A stretch of DNA of 45,519 bases from Rhizobium sp. Q54 (GCA_943328505.2 CALQAH020000014.1:1-45519), one strand, 5' to 3'. Shown: positions 8,493 through 18,222, numbered from the stretch's first letter. Notes: a model not told the origin generated them from the letters alone. Numbers and translations: made by a program.

Positions 8493-9587
8493 ATGATATT
8501 TGTAAAAAAAAATATTGCTTTGAACAAAATTCTGTACATTTTTTTAGTACTAATGTGCTCTCTTTGCTACAGTCAAACGGTTAGAAAATACTCTAATGAG
8601 TTTCTGAATATTGGAGTTGACGCAGCTGCTTTGGGGATGTCAAATGCTGTTGTTGCCTCAACCGGTGATGTTAATTCTGGCTATTGGAATCCTGCTGGTT
8701 TATTAAAAATTGAAGATCGAGAAGTAGCATTAATGCACGCCAGTTATTTTGCCAATATTGCACAATATGATTATGCAGGCTTTGCAACAAAAATTGACGA
8801 TAGAAGTGCTTGGGGTATTTCATTAATCCGTTTTGGAGTTGATGACATTTTGAATACCACACAATTAATAGATGCCAATGGGAATATTGATTACAACCGC
8901 ATAAGTTTGTTCTCAACGGCAGATTATGGGCTAACATTTTCATATGCAAGAAAACTTCAAGTACCAGGACTTCAATATGGTGTAAATGCAAAGGTAATTA
9001 GGCGTATAATTGGTAAATTTGCTAACTCTTGGGGTTTTGGTTTTGATGCCGGATTACAATTTGAAAGAAACGATTGGCAGTATGGAATTATGATTAGAGA
9101 TATAACAACTACTTATAATGTATGGGCGATTGATGAAGATGAATATAATAAAATTAAAGATGCAGTTACAGGGCAAAACCAAGAATTACCAGAAAACACC
9201 GAAATAACTTTACCAAAAGCGCAACTTGGAATAGCTAAGAAATTTGAATTTCATAATGATTATACTTTACTTACTGCTATTAATTTGAACATGCAATTTG
9301 CAAGAACAAACGATGTGATTTCAACCGACGCTGTGAGTATTGATCCTGCCGTTGGATTAGAATTTGGCTATACTAATTTAGTTTTTCTTCGGGCTGGTGT
9401 TGGTAATTTTCAAAATGTTGAACAAATTGATGGTACTACAAAAGTGAATTTTCAACCCAATATTGGTCTTGGATTCAAATACAAAGGCATACAGGTAGAT
9501 TATGCATTGACTGATTTGGGTGATCAAAGTGCTGCATTATATTCGAATATTTTTTCTGTAAAAGTAGATTTGAGTATATTTAGATAA
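8493..9587 (+). CDS. PorV/PorQ-family outer membrane beta-barrel protein
   Basis: 364-residue secreted protein with a Sec signal peptide (about residues 1-28, ending CSLCYSQ). The conserved N-terminal block of this family follows (AAALGMSNAVVASTGDVNSGYWNPAGL), then repeating aromatic/Gly beta-strand patterns to a terminal strand ending DLSIFR. The family includes PorV and PorQ of the type IX secretion system. This copy does not look like PorV itself, whose mature N-terminus differs, so its role is unassigned. It is followed 6 nt later by the Lnb-like gene, probably as an operon. Confidence 0.75.
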   Translation: MIFVKKNIALNKILYIFLVLMCSLCYSQTVRKYSNEFLNIGVDAAALGMSNAVVASTGDVNSGYWNPAGLLKIEDREVALMHASYFANIAQYDYAGFATKIDDRSAWGISLIRFGVDDILNTTQLIDANGNIDYNRISLFSTADYGLTFSYARKLQVPGLQYGVNAKVIRRIIGKFANSWGFGFDAGLQFERNDWQYGIMIRDITTTYNVWAIDEDEYNKIKDAVTGQNQELPENTEITLPKAQLGIAKKFEFHNDYTLLTAINLNMQFARTNDVISTDAVSIDPAVGLEFGYTNLVFLRAGVGNFQNVEQIDGTTKVNFQPNIGLGFKYKGIQVDYALTDLGDQSAALYSNIFSVKVDLSIFR

Positions 9588-9593
9588 ATACAT

Positions 9594-10694
9594 ATGATTA
9601 AAAAATTCCTTCCTTTATTATTTCTTTGTCTTAGTTTAGGTTTTTCCCAAAATCCACTACTTTCTAAAAATGCAAAAGTTAGTATTTTTACTTGTGGAAA
9701 AGGATCCGAATTGTATTCTACTTTTGGACATACCGCAATTCGAATTCAAGATTCCAATAACTTTTTAGATGTAGTATATAACTATGGTGCATTTGATTTT
9801 AGAACCGAGAATTTCTATTTAAAATTTGTCAAAGGAGATTTACAATATTTTATAAATGCTACTTCTTATGAAGACTTTATATTTGAGTATCAACTTGATA
9901 ACAGAGAGGTAATTGAACAAAGTATAGATTTAAATTTAACCAAAAAACAAGAACTTTTTGAAGCATTAAACAGTTCATTATATTCAGAACAGAAGTATTA
10001 TACCTATAAATTTATAGATAGAAACTGCACTACAATGGTAATGGATAAAGTTAATAATCTTTTTGATAAAAAAGTTCTAAAAAAAATAGACGACACCTCT
10101 ATTTCGTATAGAGAAGTTTTGTATCCTTATTTTGAAGATCATTTTTATTACAAACTAGGAATCAACATCATTTTTGGCGCACCAACAGATATAAAATCGG
10201 AGCAACTTTTTCTTCCCATAGAACTCTTACATAGTTTAGACAATGCAAAAATTAATGGTAAAAAACTTGTATTAAAAAAGGAAATTATTGTTAAAGGAAA
10301 TAAAATTGAAAAACCCTTTTCTTTTATAAATAGCATTTATTTTATTGCACTGCTTCTACTTATTATTTTAGTAATCAATAAAAGAATTGTAGTATTTAGT
10401 TATCTATTTATACTTGGTCTTTTTGGATTATTTTTATGCTTGGTAGGGTTTTATTCGTTGCATAAAGAGATTTTATGGAATTACAATGCCTTGTTATTTA
10501 ATCCATTGTATTTGCTTTTACCTTTTTTGAAAAAAGAATGGTTTAAACGAATAACAATTGTTTCGATGATTTTTTTAGCAATCTACTGTTGTATACTAGT
10601 AACAAAACCGCATTTATTGCTAATGTTGCCATTTATTGCTTGCAATTGTTTTATCCTAGTCAAGGTGTACTTAAGAACTAAAACTGCAGAATAA
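9594..10694 (+). CDS. Lnb-type (DUF4105) membrane protein, candidate lipoprotein N-acyltransferase
   Basis: 366 residues: a signal-like N-terminal helix, a periplasmic Lnb_N/DUF4105 domain (about 25-230) and about five C-terminal membrane helices (245-360). The conserved motifs are FTCGKGSELYSTFGHTAIRI, with Cys and His, and the downstream RNCTTMVMD, a likely Cys-protease-like catalytic arrangement. Lnb proteins of Bacteroides are reported lipoprotein N-acyltransferases. The assignment here rests on domain architecture. The stop codon is separated by only one base from the stop of the convergent sugar transferase gene. Confidence 0.75.
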   Translation: MIKKFLPLLFLCLSLGFSQNPLLSKNAKVSIFTCGKGSELYSTFGHTAIRIQDSNNFLDVVYNYGAFDFRTENFYLKFVKGDLQYFINATSYEDFIFEYQLDNREVIEQSIDLNLTKKQELFEALNSSLYSEQKYYTYKFIDRNCTTMVMDKVNNLFDKKVLKKIDDTSISYREVLYPYFEDHFYYKLGINIIFGAPTDIKSEQLFLPIELLHSLDNAKINGKKLVLKKEIIVKGNKIEKPFSFINSIYFIALLLLIILVINKRIVVFSYLFILGLFGLFLCLVGFYSLHKEILWNYNALLFNPLYLLLPFLKKEWFKRITIVSMIFLAIYCCILVTKPHLLLMLPFIACNCFILVKVYLRTKTAE

Positions 10695-10695
10695 T

Positions 10696-12090
10696 TTATT
10701 GTCCACGATAAAATAATACCGTACTAAAGGTTTTAAACATGATGTTAATATCCAAGAAGATGCTTCGATGTTTAATATAATACAGGTCATATTGCAGCTT
10801 TATTAAACTATCATTAATTGTTTCTCCATATGCATAGTTAACTTGAGCCCAGCCTGTTAATCCAGGTTTAATAACATGTCGGGTTTCATAAAAAGGCATT
10901 ACTTGTGCAATTTCATTAACAAAAAAAGGTCGTTCTGGTCTTGGTCCAATTACAGCCATTTCTCCATTAAGAATGTTTAAAAACTGTGGGAATTCGTCTA
11001 TTCTAGATTTTCTTAAAAATTTTCCAAATGGAGTTATCCTAGAATCATTTACTGTAGCAAAAACAGCTCCTTCTTTTTCAGCATTTTTCACCATGGTTCT
11101 GAATTTGACAATTTGAAAAATTTTACCATTTTTACCAATCCTTTCTTGATGATAAAACAATTCACCTCGATTACCCAGTATATTTCCAATAAAAATTAAT
11201 GGCAATAGTAAAATCCCTAAACTAAGTCCGACTAATGAAATTAGCACTTCTAAAATCCTTACAACTAATAAATACAAATGGTTTTGGTTACTTCTGCTAA
11301 AAGGAAAATAACGATAAAAATCTCTTGAAACATATTGCACAGGTATACGCTGTGTAATGGTTTCATAAACTTGAGTATATTCTCTAATTATATAGCCATT
11401 TTCAAGTAAATGAATCAGTTGATTGTACAAATTGACTGTGATTCCGTCTGTTTTTTGAGAAGCAATAACAATTTCTGAAACTGAATTCTCTTTTACAAAA
11501 AAATCTAATTCATCAATAGCAATTTTTTTAAGGTCAGGTTTCGTTGCTGAGATACTATTTTCACTATCCGAATTTACATAGCCCATTACTTTATAATGCG
11601 GATCGGCATTCTCAAGTCCGTCAACAAGTTCTTTTACTTGATTCTTATCACATATTAAAATTACTTTTTTTAGAAACCTATGTGACGCTAGAAATTTTAC
11701 ATAAAAGAATCTCCATAAAAAAAGAGCCAATAAAATAGCTAAAAAGAAAAATAATATTTGAATTCTATTTGAAGGTAATTCAGGAGTATAAATTGGAGTT
11801 AATAAATATATAAGTACTGTTGTAGAAGCAGTTAATATTATACTTCTATTAATCTGAAATTGATTACTTGCAACCTGTAGGTTATACATTTCAAAAACAG
11901 CACCTAAAATATTGAGATATAAGCCTAATACTATTGTCCAATAAAAATTGGTTGTTGAAATATTAAAATAATTAAATTTAAAGACAATTCCAACTACATA
12001 AAGAGAAAAAAGCACCGAAATGACATCAAAAACTCTAAGGAGAATTTTTCTTTCCGAAATTTCAAAATGTATGCCCTTGTATTTATTCAT
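10696..12090 (-). CDS. Polyprenyl-phosphate sugar-1-phosphate transferase (initiating enzyme, WcaJ-type)
   Basis: Starts repeat-unit assembly by moving a sugar-1-phosphate from a UDP-sugar onto undecaprenyl phosphate. About four N-terminal membrane helices (residues 15-130) precede a CoA-binding-like domain (about 140-250), another membrane segment (about 275-300) and the C-terminal bacterial sugar transferase domain. The latter has FQIVKFRTMV, LRKSRIDEFPQFLNIL and IGPRPERPFFV, and LTGWAQVNYAYGET further on. The 464-residue length fits the exopolysaccharide polyprenyl glycosylphosphotransferase family. It is the last gene of the locus and has its own candidate -7 box upstream. The sugar is unknown; bacillosamine or another N-acetyl sugar is plausible given the PglF/PglE-type genes. 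Confidence 0.9.
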   Translation of the reverse strand: MNKYKGIHFEISERKILLRVFDVISVLFSLYVVGIVFKFNYFNISTTNFYWTIVLGLYLNILGAVFEMYNLQVASNQFQINRSIILTASTTVLIYLLTPIYTPELPSNRIQILFFFLAILLALFLWRFFYVKFLASHRFLKKVILICDKNQVKELVDGLENADPHYKVMGYVNSDSENSISATKPDLKKIAIDELDFFVKENSVSEIVIASQKTDGITVNLYNQLIHLLENGYIIREYTQVYETITQRIPVQYVSRDFYRYFPFSRSNQNHLYLLVVRILEVLISLVGLSLGILLLPLIFIGNILGNRGELFYHQERIGKNGKIFQIVKFRTMVKNAEKEGAVFATVNDSRITPFGKFLRKSRIDEFPQFLNILNGEMAVIGPRPERPFFVNEIAQVMPFYETRHVIKPGLTGWAQVNYAYGETINDSLIKLQYDLYYIKHRSIFLDINIMFKTFSTVLFYRGQ

Positions 12091-12106
12091 TTTTTATTTC
12101 TCTTAC

Positions 12107-12114
12107 CAAATTTA
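12107..12114 (-). promoter_or_regulatory. Candidate internal -7 box before the sugar transferase
   Basis: A perfect TAAATTTG on the minus strand, 17 nt upstream of the ATG, in the only gap (47 nt) of this part of the operon. No TTG lies at the expected distance upstream, so it could be chance in AT-rich DNA. Confidence 0.3.
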
Positions 12115-12137
12115 TTGACGCAAGTTACTAAAAAATA

Positions 12138-13160
12138 TTACTTATTATGTACTTTAAGCAATTCAATCCACTTCAATTTTACAATTTCCCAATCAAAATT
12201 ATTAACTGTTTCTCGAGCATTTTCAACGATTATATTGGTTTGTTCTGGGTTTTTAAGTAGTTTTTTTATTTGTGTAGTCATATCTTCTACATCATTATCC
12301 GAGACCAATAATGCGTTTTTTTCATGTTCTAATAAAAAAGGGATTCCTCCAACTTTTGTTGATACAACTGGAATTCCTAAGGCCATTGCTTCTATTACAC
12401 TTATGGGTGTATTATCAAAATGGGTTGTATTTAAAAATATATTGGAGCTATTTGAAAGATTAATCCATTCAAATTTAGAAAGTTTACCTGTAAAATTTAC
12501 TTCAACTTTATTTTTTTTAGCAAAACGAACAGAGGCTATATAACTCTCATCTTTTTTAGGACCTATCATACATAAAGTTGCATTTGGATACTCCTTTTTT
12601 AATTCAACTAATACTTTAATAGCCATTATTGGGTTATATATCTTAGAGAAAGAACGAACCCATAGTAGTTTTGGAACAATAACTTCTCTTTTTATAAAAG
12701 GGTAATTTTGTAATTCAATGGTATTTGGAATATAAACAAGGTTTGTATAACCGTTTTTATAAAAAGCTTCATATAAATAATTTGAAGGAGCAATATTTAT
12801 AAAAGAATTATTAAAAATCAAATTACTATAAAAAGGATTTCTCTTTATCCTTCTTGGTAAATCTCCACCATGTAGTTTAGGAATATATTTAATATTTAAT
12901 ACTCTACATAGTTGCGAAATTATAAATGTATACCAAAAATTTAAAGTACTATAAGTATCAATAAGCACAAAATCTATTTTATTACGATACTTAATAGTTT
13001 TACCAATCATGTCTATAATCCGCAAAAATTTACTTTTTTTGGAAGAAGCGTAATAAATTTTAAATCCTTCTCTTTCCAGAAATACACCAAGTGTATCTAT
13101 TGAAGTAGATGTATAACCATGCTTTGTTAATTTATTTCCTATGTATAGTATTCTAATCAT
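12138..13160 (-). CDS. Glycosyltransferase family 4
   Basis: GT-B retaining glycosyltransferase, 340 residues. The C-terminal nucleotide-sugar site is visible (NTTHFDNTPISVIEAMALGIPVVSTKVGG, with the E-x7-E-like pattern); the N-terminal acceptor domain starts MIRILYIGNKLTKHGYTSTS. The frame can be read from a TTG at 13163, but the ATG at 13160 is preferred. The start lies within the last codons of the polymerase gene. Donor and acceptor cannot be deduced. Confidence 0.85.
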   Translation of the reverse strand: MIRILYIGNKLTKHGYTSTSIDTLGVFLEREGFKIYYASSKKSKFLRIIDMIGKTIKYRNKIDFVLIDTYSTLNFWYTFIISQLCRVLNIKYIPKLHGGDLPRRIKRNPFYSNLIFNNSFINIAPSNYLYEAFYKNGYTNLVYIPNTIELQNYPFIKREVIVPKLLWVRSFSKIYNPIMAIKVLVELKKEYPNATLCMIGPKKDESYIASVRFAKKNKVEVNFTGKLSKFEWINLSNSSNIFLNTTHFDNTPISVIEAMALGIPVVSTKVGGIPFLLEHEKNALLVSDNDVEDMTTQIKKLLKNPEQTNIIVENARETVNNFDWEIVKLKWIELLKVHNK

Positions 13161-14475
13161 CAATTTGGACCTTTAATAACGTTAAAGAATAAACAAAAGC
13201 TGGAGCTGCAATTCTCATGGCTGCATGATTAATTGTTAATAACCAAAAAATCAGAAAACAAAACATATAAATATTTTGAGCATTATCTATATATAAAATT
13301 ATTGGGGTAATAAAAATTATTAATAAAGCAATAATCCCTAAAGTCCCATGCTCTGACATCATTCTAGAAATTTCATTATGTGAGGCAGTAATTAATCCAG
13401 TTTGTTCGTAACGAAGTTCAATCCCTTTTGCAACTCCTATTCCGAATATTGGACTCTCTAAAAAATCTTGAAACTCGTTCTCTGCAATCTCTTCTCTACC
13501 TGTAAATCGACTTTCTTTAACTCTTCCTGAAGCATCTTGGTTTGCATATCTTTTTTCAATTAAACCGCCCGTTTGATTTGAAGAATAAATCCAAACAAAA
13601 ATTAACAAAATAGACATTAGTAGTATCAAAAAATTTAATTTTACTTTTCCATGATATTTTATTCTTCGATTTAAGAAAAATATCAAAACAATAATCATTA
13701 CTAAACCAGTAATCATTCCTCCTCTAGAGAAAGTGGTTAATCCTCTGTAACTAATGTTAAAAACAATTATTAAATTGATTATAAATAATAGTTTGGATTT
13801 AGATTCTAAGAGAAATCTTGAAAAAAAAACAAACATTCCAATTCCAAGAATAGTAGATACTTGATTTGGTCCGAATCCTCCTGAAGATTCATAATTTGAA
13901 CCAGTTCCTGTAATTACATCTTTAATACTTGGAGTATAAAGAATTAAATATACAGTTATTGTTATCACGGGCAAACTCAAACTTAATAGAATCGAATTTA
14001 AACTAGAAAAAAGTATTTTTCTATTATAAGTATAAAGCGAAGCTATACCTAAACAAACGGGACCTGAAATATTAAATGCTATAGGTTTTCGTATATCTGT
14101 TCCTAAATTCAATGTTTCTGTTGCTACAATAATTCCTGGGATTAAAAGAAGTAAAAATATCCAATAGGGTACAGCATATTTTGAAAAACCACTATAATAC
14201 ATCCCAACGATAAGAAAAAAAATAACCCCATATTTGGAAAACTCATACAATATATTTCCTCCGGTCATTCTTAAAAAAACCTCAATACCAACTATATATG
14301 CTGATACAATTAAAACTTCATTATTTTTATTTTTATTTTTAATTACATAAAAAAAACCTCCTATAATTATTAACAAACAATAAATTTTAGATATAAATGG
14401 GACTATAAATACAACTATACCCAATGCTATATGTAGCAGCACTAATAAAATATAATTTCTTTCTTTACTTTCCAT
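13153..14475 (-). CDS. wzy: O-antigen/capsule polymerase (Wzy-like, O-antigen ligase family)
   Basis: 440-residue protein with about eleven or twelve membrane helices and one large periplasmic loop (about residues 305-370). Its HNEISRMMSEHGTLG segment at the end of the loop is characteristic of Wzy/WaaL-family proteins, and GREEIAENEFQDFLESPIFGIG precedes it. Its location among glycosyltransferases, with Wza and Wzc in the same locus, favours a repeat-unit polymerase over a ligase. Such proteins cannot be separated from ligases on sequence alone. Confidence 0.8.
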   Translation of the reverse strand: MESKERNYILLVLLHIALGIVVFIVPFISKIYCLLIIIGGFFYVIKNKNKNNEVLIVSAYIVGIEVFLRMTGGNILYEFSKYGVIFFLIVGMYYSGFSKYAVPYWIFLLLLIPGIIVATETLNLGTDIRKPIAFNISGPVCLGIASLYTYNRKILFSSLNSILLSLSLPVITITVYLILYTPSIKDVITGTGSNYESSGGFGPNQVSTILGIGMFVFFSRFLLESKSKLLFIINLIIVFNISYRGLTTFSRGGMITGLVMIIVLIFFLNRRIKYHGKVKLNFLILLMSILLIFVWIYSSNQTGGLIEKRYANQDASGRVKESRFTGREEIAENEFQDFLESPIFGIGVAKGIELRYEQTGLITASHNEISRMMSEHGTLGIIALLIIFITPIILYIDNAQNIYMFCFLIFWLLTINHAAMRIAAPAFVYSLTLLKVQIDD

Positions 14476-14477
14476 TT

Positions 14478-15551
14478 TTAAATATTTTCAATCCAATTTA
14501 TATAGTTTTTGATAACTGCATCTTCAGAATTATTATCAACAACAGTTTTATTTAGTGCAATTCCAAATCGTTTCCTTAATTCTTGGTCATGTATTAATTT
14601 TAATAATGCTTGCAAAAAAAGTTCTGCATTTTTAACTGGAACTACAAATCCATTACTGTCATTTTCAATAATCAAAGGAATTTCTCCAACATTTGTTGAA
14701 ACAACTGGTTTTTTGAAAAGTCCATATTCTAATAAAGAAACCGGTAATCCCTCAGAATCTGAAGTTAATATACAAATCTCCGATTGATTAATAATATTCT
14801 CTGTATCATTTTTAGAGCCATAAACATAGACATTATTTTCAAGATTCAACGTCTTTATCTCTTCAAAAATTTGTTTTGAATAATCATCTTCAAAATCTTT
14901 ACCCACAAGATGAAAACTCCATTCTGAATTGGTTTGTTTCAAAGCACTAGCTACTTCTAGTAACAAAAAATGATTCTTTTGATGTCTTAAATTCGCCAAA
15001 CATAAGATTTGTTTACCAGGATTTCCCTTTAAAATAGTTTCAGGATGAGCTGTAGATTTTAAACTTGTGAAATTTGGAAAATAAATCACTTTCTTACAAA
15101 ACAATTCCTTTATAGCCCAATTTTTTAATTTATAATTGACCACTATAATTCCGCTTAAAAAAAACGAAGCGATTTTAATTGCATAGGATTTTTGAGAACT
15201 AATAAACTCACTTAATCCATTATGATCATGCCAAATAATTTTGATTTTTGGTAGAAAAATTTTAACCAATATTGCTGTGAAATAAGAACTGCTATGGGGT
15301 TGCAAATAGTCAACTTTATTTTCTTTGCAATATTTTCTTAAACGCATTGTAGCTCCAAAATCAATAGTTCTATTTCTCTCTAAAAACAAATAGGATACTT
15401 TATTGCTAATTTGACTTTTGAGATTTCCTTCTCTTCTTGTAGTTACTAAACCCGAAAACACAATCCTTTCAGAAAGTGCATTAGCATAATTGACGGCCAT
15501 TTTTTCTGCACCACCAATTTCAAGTGAATCTATAATTTGAACTATTCTCAT
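14478..15551 (-). CDS. Glycosyltransferase family 4
   Basis: 357-residue GT-B enzyme. It opens with MRIVQIIDSLEIGGAEKMAVNYANAL, the Gly-Gly-Ala-Glu loop common in GT4, and has the donor-site region LTSDSEGLPVSLLEYGLFKKPVVSTNVGE. It resembles the GT4 at 12138-13160 in the C-terminal half. There is a 2-nt gap to the polymerase and a 4-nt overlap with the upstream glycosyltransferase, so it is part of the same transcript. Sugar specificity is not deducible. Confidence 0.87.
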   Translation of the reverse strand: MRIVQIIDSLEIGGAEKMAVNYANALSERIVFSGLVTTRREGNLKSQISNKVSYLFLERNRTIDFGATMRLRKYCKENKVDYLQPHSSSYFTAILVKIFLPKIKIIWHDHNGLSEFISSQKSYAIKIASFFLSGIIVVNYKLKNWAIKELFCKKVIYFPNFTSLKSTAHPETILKGNPGKQILCLANLRHQKNHFLLLEVASALKQTNSEWSFHLVGKDFEDDYSKQIFEEIKTLNLENNVYVYGSKNDTENIINQSEICILTSDSEGLPVSLLEYGLFKKPVVSTNVGEIPLIIENDSNGFVVPVKNAELFLQALLKLIHDQELRKRFGIALNKTVVDNNSEDAVIKNYINWIENI

Positions 15552-16666
15552 GGCTTTAGCAGCTTTCTAACTTCATTTTCAAAAAAATCAAGTGTGTACT
15601 TTCTTGACCAATCAATAGCTTTACTAACTTTTTCTTGATATAATTTATTATCCTTTAAGAGTGATTGAATTTGTTTCTCATCTTCATCAAAATTCATTTC
15701 CAAAAGCAATCCTCTTTTTCCGTTATCTAACATATTTGGGACACAAGAAACTTTAGATGAAATTGGCAAACATCCCCAAAACATTCCTTCTGCTATTACT
15801 TTTGGCCAACCTTCACTTTTTGAAGGTAAAATTACGAAATGACTTTGTTGGTAAGCTTTTTTTATTACATCTTGGTTTTGGTTGCCTTTAAAAATAACAT
15901 AGTCTCTTAATTGATGTTTATCAATATATTTTTCAATTACAAATTTTTCATTTCCTTCTCCAAATAGTAATAGTTGCACATTATTCCCTTTTAATTTAAG
16001 GTTTTCTATAAGTTTAACAGCATATAATGGATTTTTACCATTGGCTAATGTTCCAACAAAAAGAAATGAAATAATACCATTAAAATCCCTAGTAAAGACT
16101 GTCTCTTTATCAATTTCTTTATAACTTGCTGTAAAAAATGGTTTGATGTTTTTAGAACTATTCTCCCATTCTCCATATACCAAAACCTGCATGTTTTTAG
16201 TTAAAAACTCATTACTTAAAATCCATTTTTGAATAGTATAGCTAATGGGTTGTTTGGATTTTGGATCCCAATTTCCTGCATATTTTGCGGTTTTTGGTTT
16301 ATTTGGGAAAAGAATTTGTAAAATACATCCCATTAATCCAATATTTCCAGGACAACGCAAGTGAATATGATCGGCCCAAACCATTGACTTATACAACAAA
16401 TAAAAATTAATAAATGAAAATCGCAGGGCTTTTAAAAAACCTAGTAAGGTTTTAATATTAAAACCTTTAACTTCGTATATTGTCGTTATTGGAAATGAAA
16501 TTTTAGAAACTAATAAACCATTATCTTTTTCCCATAATGGGCAAGTAAAAGCTATTTCATCAGAATATTTAGCCCAAATTTCTAATTCTTTTACATATGG
16601 ACTATATGCAAAATTATTATTGTCTTTTTTAATAAATGGTGAAGATGATATAACGACTAATTTCAT
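15548..16666 (-). CDS. Glycosyltransferase (GT4-like)
   Basis: 372 residues, GT-B fold. The C-terminal donor site LPSKSEGWPKVIAEGMFWGCLPISS is a clear E-x7-E motif; the N-terminal half is more divergent (MKLVVISSSPFIKKDNNNFAYSPYVKEL). FLFVGTLANGKNPLYAVKLIE marks the start of the C-terminal Rossmann domain. Overlaps by 4 nt with the following GT4 and by one base with the upstream acetyltransferase. Confidence 0.82.
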   Translation of the reverse strand: MKLVVISSSPFIKKDNNNFAYSPYVKELEIWAKYSDEIAFTCPLWEKDNGLLVSKISFPITTIYEVKGFNIKTLLGFLKALRFSFINFYLLYKSMVWADHIHLRCPGNIGLMGCILQILFPNKPKTAKYAGNWDPKSKQPISYTIQKWILSNEFLTKNMQVLVYGEWENSSKNIKPFFTASYKEIDKETVFTRDFNGIISFLFVGTLANGKNPLYAVKLIENLKLKGNNVQLLLFGEGNEKFVIEKYIDKHQLRDYVIFKGNQNQDVIKKAYQQSHFVILPSKSEGWPKVIAEGMFWGCLPISSKVSCVPNMLDNGKRGLLLEMNFDEDEKQIQSLLKDNKLYQEKVSKAIDWSRKYTLDFFENEVRKLLKP

Positions 16667-17220
16667 TAAATATATCCTTTTGAACTTTTTTCAGAAACTA
16701 AAACTGCTGGTACACCAACCACAACTCCATTTTCAATAACATCGGAAACTACTAAGGAACAAGCTCCTATTAAAGAATTGTCATTAATTGTAATCTTACC
16801 TGCAATTACTGCATTGGCACCAATATAAACATTGTTTCCAATAATTGGCACACCTCTATTTTCTCCTACTCCAGATACTCCAATAGTGACTCCTTGAGAT
16901 ATATTACAATTGTTTCCAATAATAGTGTCTGAATTCATTATAATCCCGCCAAAGTGGGCAATATAGAATGAATGACCAATTGTAACTGAAGCTGGAATAG
17001 AAATCCCTGTAGTTATTTCGATTGCTTTTTGCCAAATATAAAGGAAGAACATAAAAAACAATCTAAGTGGTTTCCATTTAACTTTAGTATAAAAAAAATT
17101 AGCAGTTCTATATTGAATTAATGCCCAAAATCCTTGTGTTAAAAATAAAATCACAAAAAAATTAGCTCCGTATTTTCTATATTTTTTATAATCAGAATGT
17201 ATTAATTTAAAAACCGACAT
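16666..17220 (-). CDS. Serine-acetyltransferase-like hexapeptide O-acetyltransferase
   Basis: 184 residues with left-handed beta-helix hexapeptide repeats (HSFYIAHFGGIIM, DTIIGNNCNISQGVTIG, VPIIGNNVYIGANAVIAG) and the GVPAVLV end typical of CysE-like acetyl-CoA transferases. The N-terminal helical domain is shorter than in metabolic CysE. With the polysaccharide context, a sugar O- or N-acetyltransferase is more likely than a cysteine pathway enzyme. A start at 17265 is possible but would overlap the upstream gene by 44 nt; the ATG at 17220 (MSVFKLIHSDYKKYRKYG) fits better. A paralogue sits at 21167-21715. Confidence 0.82.
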   Translation of the reverse strand: MSVFKLIHSDYKKYRKYGANFFVILFLTQGFWALIQYRTANFFYTKVKWKPLRLFFMFFLYIWQKAIEITTGISIPASVTIGHSFYIAHFGGIIMNSDTIIGNNCNISQGVTIGVSGVGENRGVPIIGNNVYIGANAVIAGKITINDNSLIGACSLVVSDVIENGVVVGVPAVLVSEKSSKGYI

Positions 17221-17221
17221 G

Positions 17222-18220
17222 CTAATTAATTTTTGGTTTATTAAAAAACAAACTAAACCAACCATAAAATCTTCCTAAAAATTCGGTAAAAGCTTCCTTT
17301 GGTTTGTTAGTTGTAAATGTATTAATAAATCTGATTAATGTCAATAGTAATATAATTACATTCCATTTGAATTTTGCTTTAAAGGATGGTCTTGGGTATT
17401 TTACGCGCCATACATACCATCCGTTTCTAACCACCATTTTTCCATACTGGAATTTATTTGGTCTTCCAGATTCATTATGAAAATGTCCCAATTGTGCTTT
17501 AGTATTGACAAATAATTTTCCTGTTTTGGAAAGTCTCAAAGTGAAATCGGCATCTTCATACAAACCATAACCTTCAAAATAGGTAGAAAATTGAAAGTTA
17601 ATAAATACTGATTTTTTAAATGATGAAACTCCACCCATTAATTGTTCCACTTCATAAATTTTATCCGAAGGAGGTAAAAAACCGATACTTCTTCCGTTTG
17701 AAAACTCGGGTAAATAACCTGGTTTCACATCACTGTCGAGACCTAATTTTTTACGAAGTACAAAGCGATCTCCATCTTTCTTTTTCCAACCATCATAAAA
17801 AAACTCATCTACTTTAGGATCATATTTACCATCAACTTTTGTCCAAGTTCCTTCATTTGTAATATAACCACCAACACCTAAGGCTTGCGGATAAACAGCA
17901 TATGTTTTTATAATTTCTTCAAAGTAAGTTGGCTCTAAAATAGTATCGTCATCTAAAAAACAAATAACCTCAGCAATTGTATTTGTTTTTGAAATCCCGA
18001 AATTTCGTTGTTTGGTCAATCCTCTATCTTCGTTTGAGACTTTAAAATAATGCAAATTCTCAAATGGATTTTGTTCTAAACTATTTTTAGTTTCATTATC
18101 TGTTGAGCCATCAATTATTAGAATTTCATTTGGGTACAAGGTTTGAACTTTAACCGATTGCAGTAAATCAAGCAATGGTTTTGGACGCAAATAAGTACAT
18201 ATTATAAGTGTGAAATTCAT
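17222..18220 (-). CDS. Glycosyltransferase family 2
   Basis: GT-A inverting glycosyltransferase, 332 residues. The N-terminal nucleotide site is LIICTYLRPKPLLDLLQSV then IIDGSTDN; the metal-binding DxD is in VICFLDDDTILEP; the acceptor region is MGGVSSFKKSVF followed by YEDADFTLRLSKTG. A C-terminal hydrophobic segment (about 285-305) suggests membrane association. One or two bases separate it from both neighbours. Confidence 0.9.
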   Translation of the reverse strand: MNFTLIICTYLRPKPLLDLLQSVKVQTLYPNEILIIDGSTDNETKNSLEQNPFENLHYFKVSNEDRGLTKQRNFGISKTNTIAEVICFLDDDTILEPTYFEEIIKTYAVYPQALGVGGYITNEGTWTKVDGKYDPKVDEFFYDGWKKKDGDRFVLRKKLGLDSDVKPGYLPEFSNGRSIGFLPPSDKIYEVEQLMGGVSSFKKSVFINFQFSTYFEGYGLYEDADFTLRLSKTGKLFVNTKAQLGHFHNESGRPNKFQYGKMVVRNGWYVWRVKYPRPSFKAKFKWNVIILLLTLIRFINTFTTNKPKEAFTEFLGRFYGWFSLFFNKPKIN

Positions 18221-18222
18221 TT

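Noticed and set aside
12067..12543. 158-codon plus-strand ORF
   Set aside because: Lies antisense to the GT4 gene, low-complexity composition, no domain; a shadow of the real gene.
16666..17265. Start of the acetyltransferase at 17265
   Set aside because: Would overlap the upstream glycosyltransferase by 44 nt; the ATG at 17220 gives the normal start and spacing.
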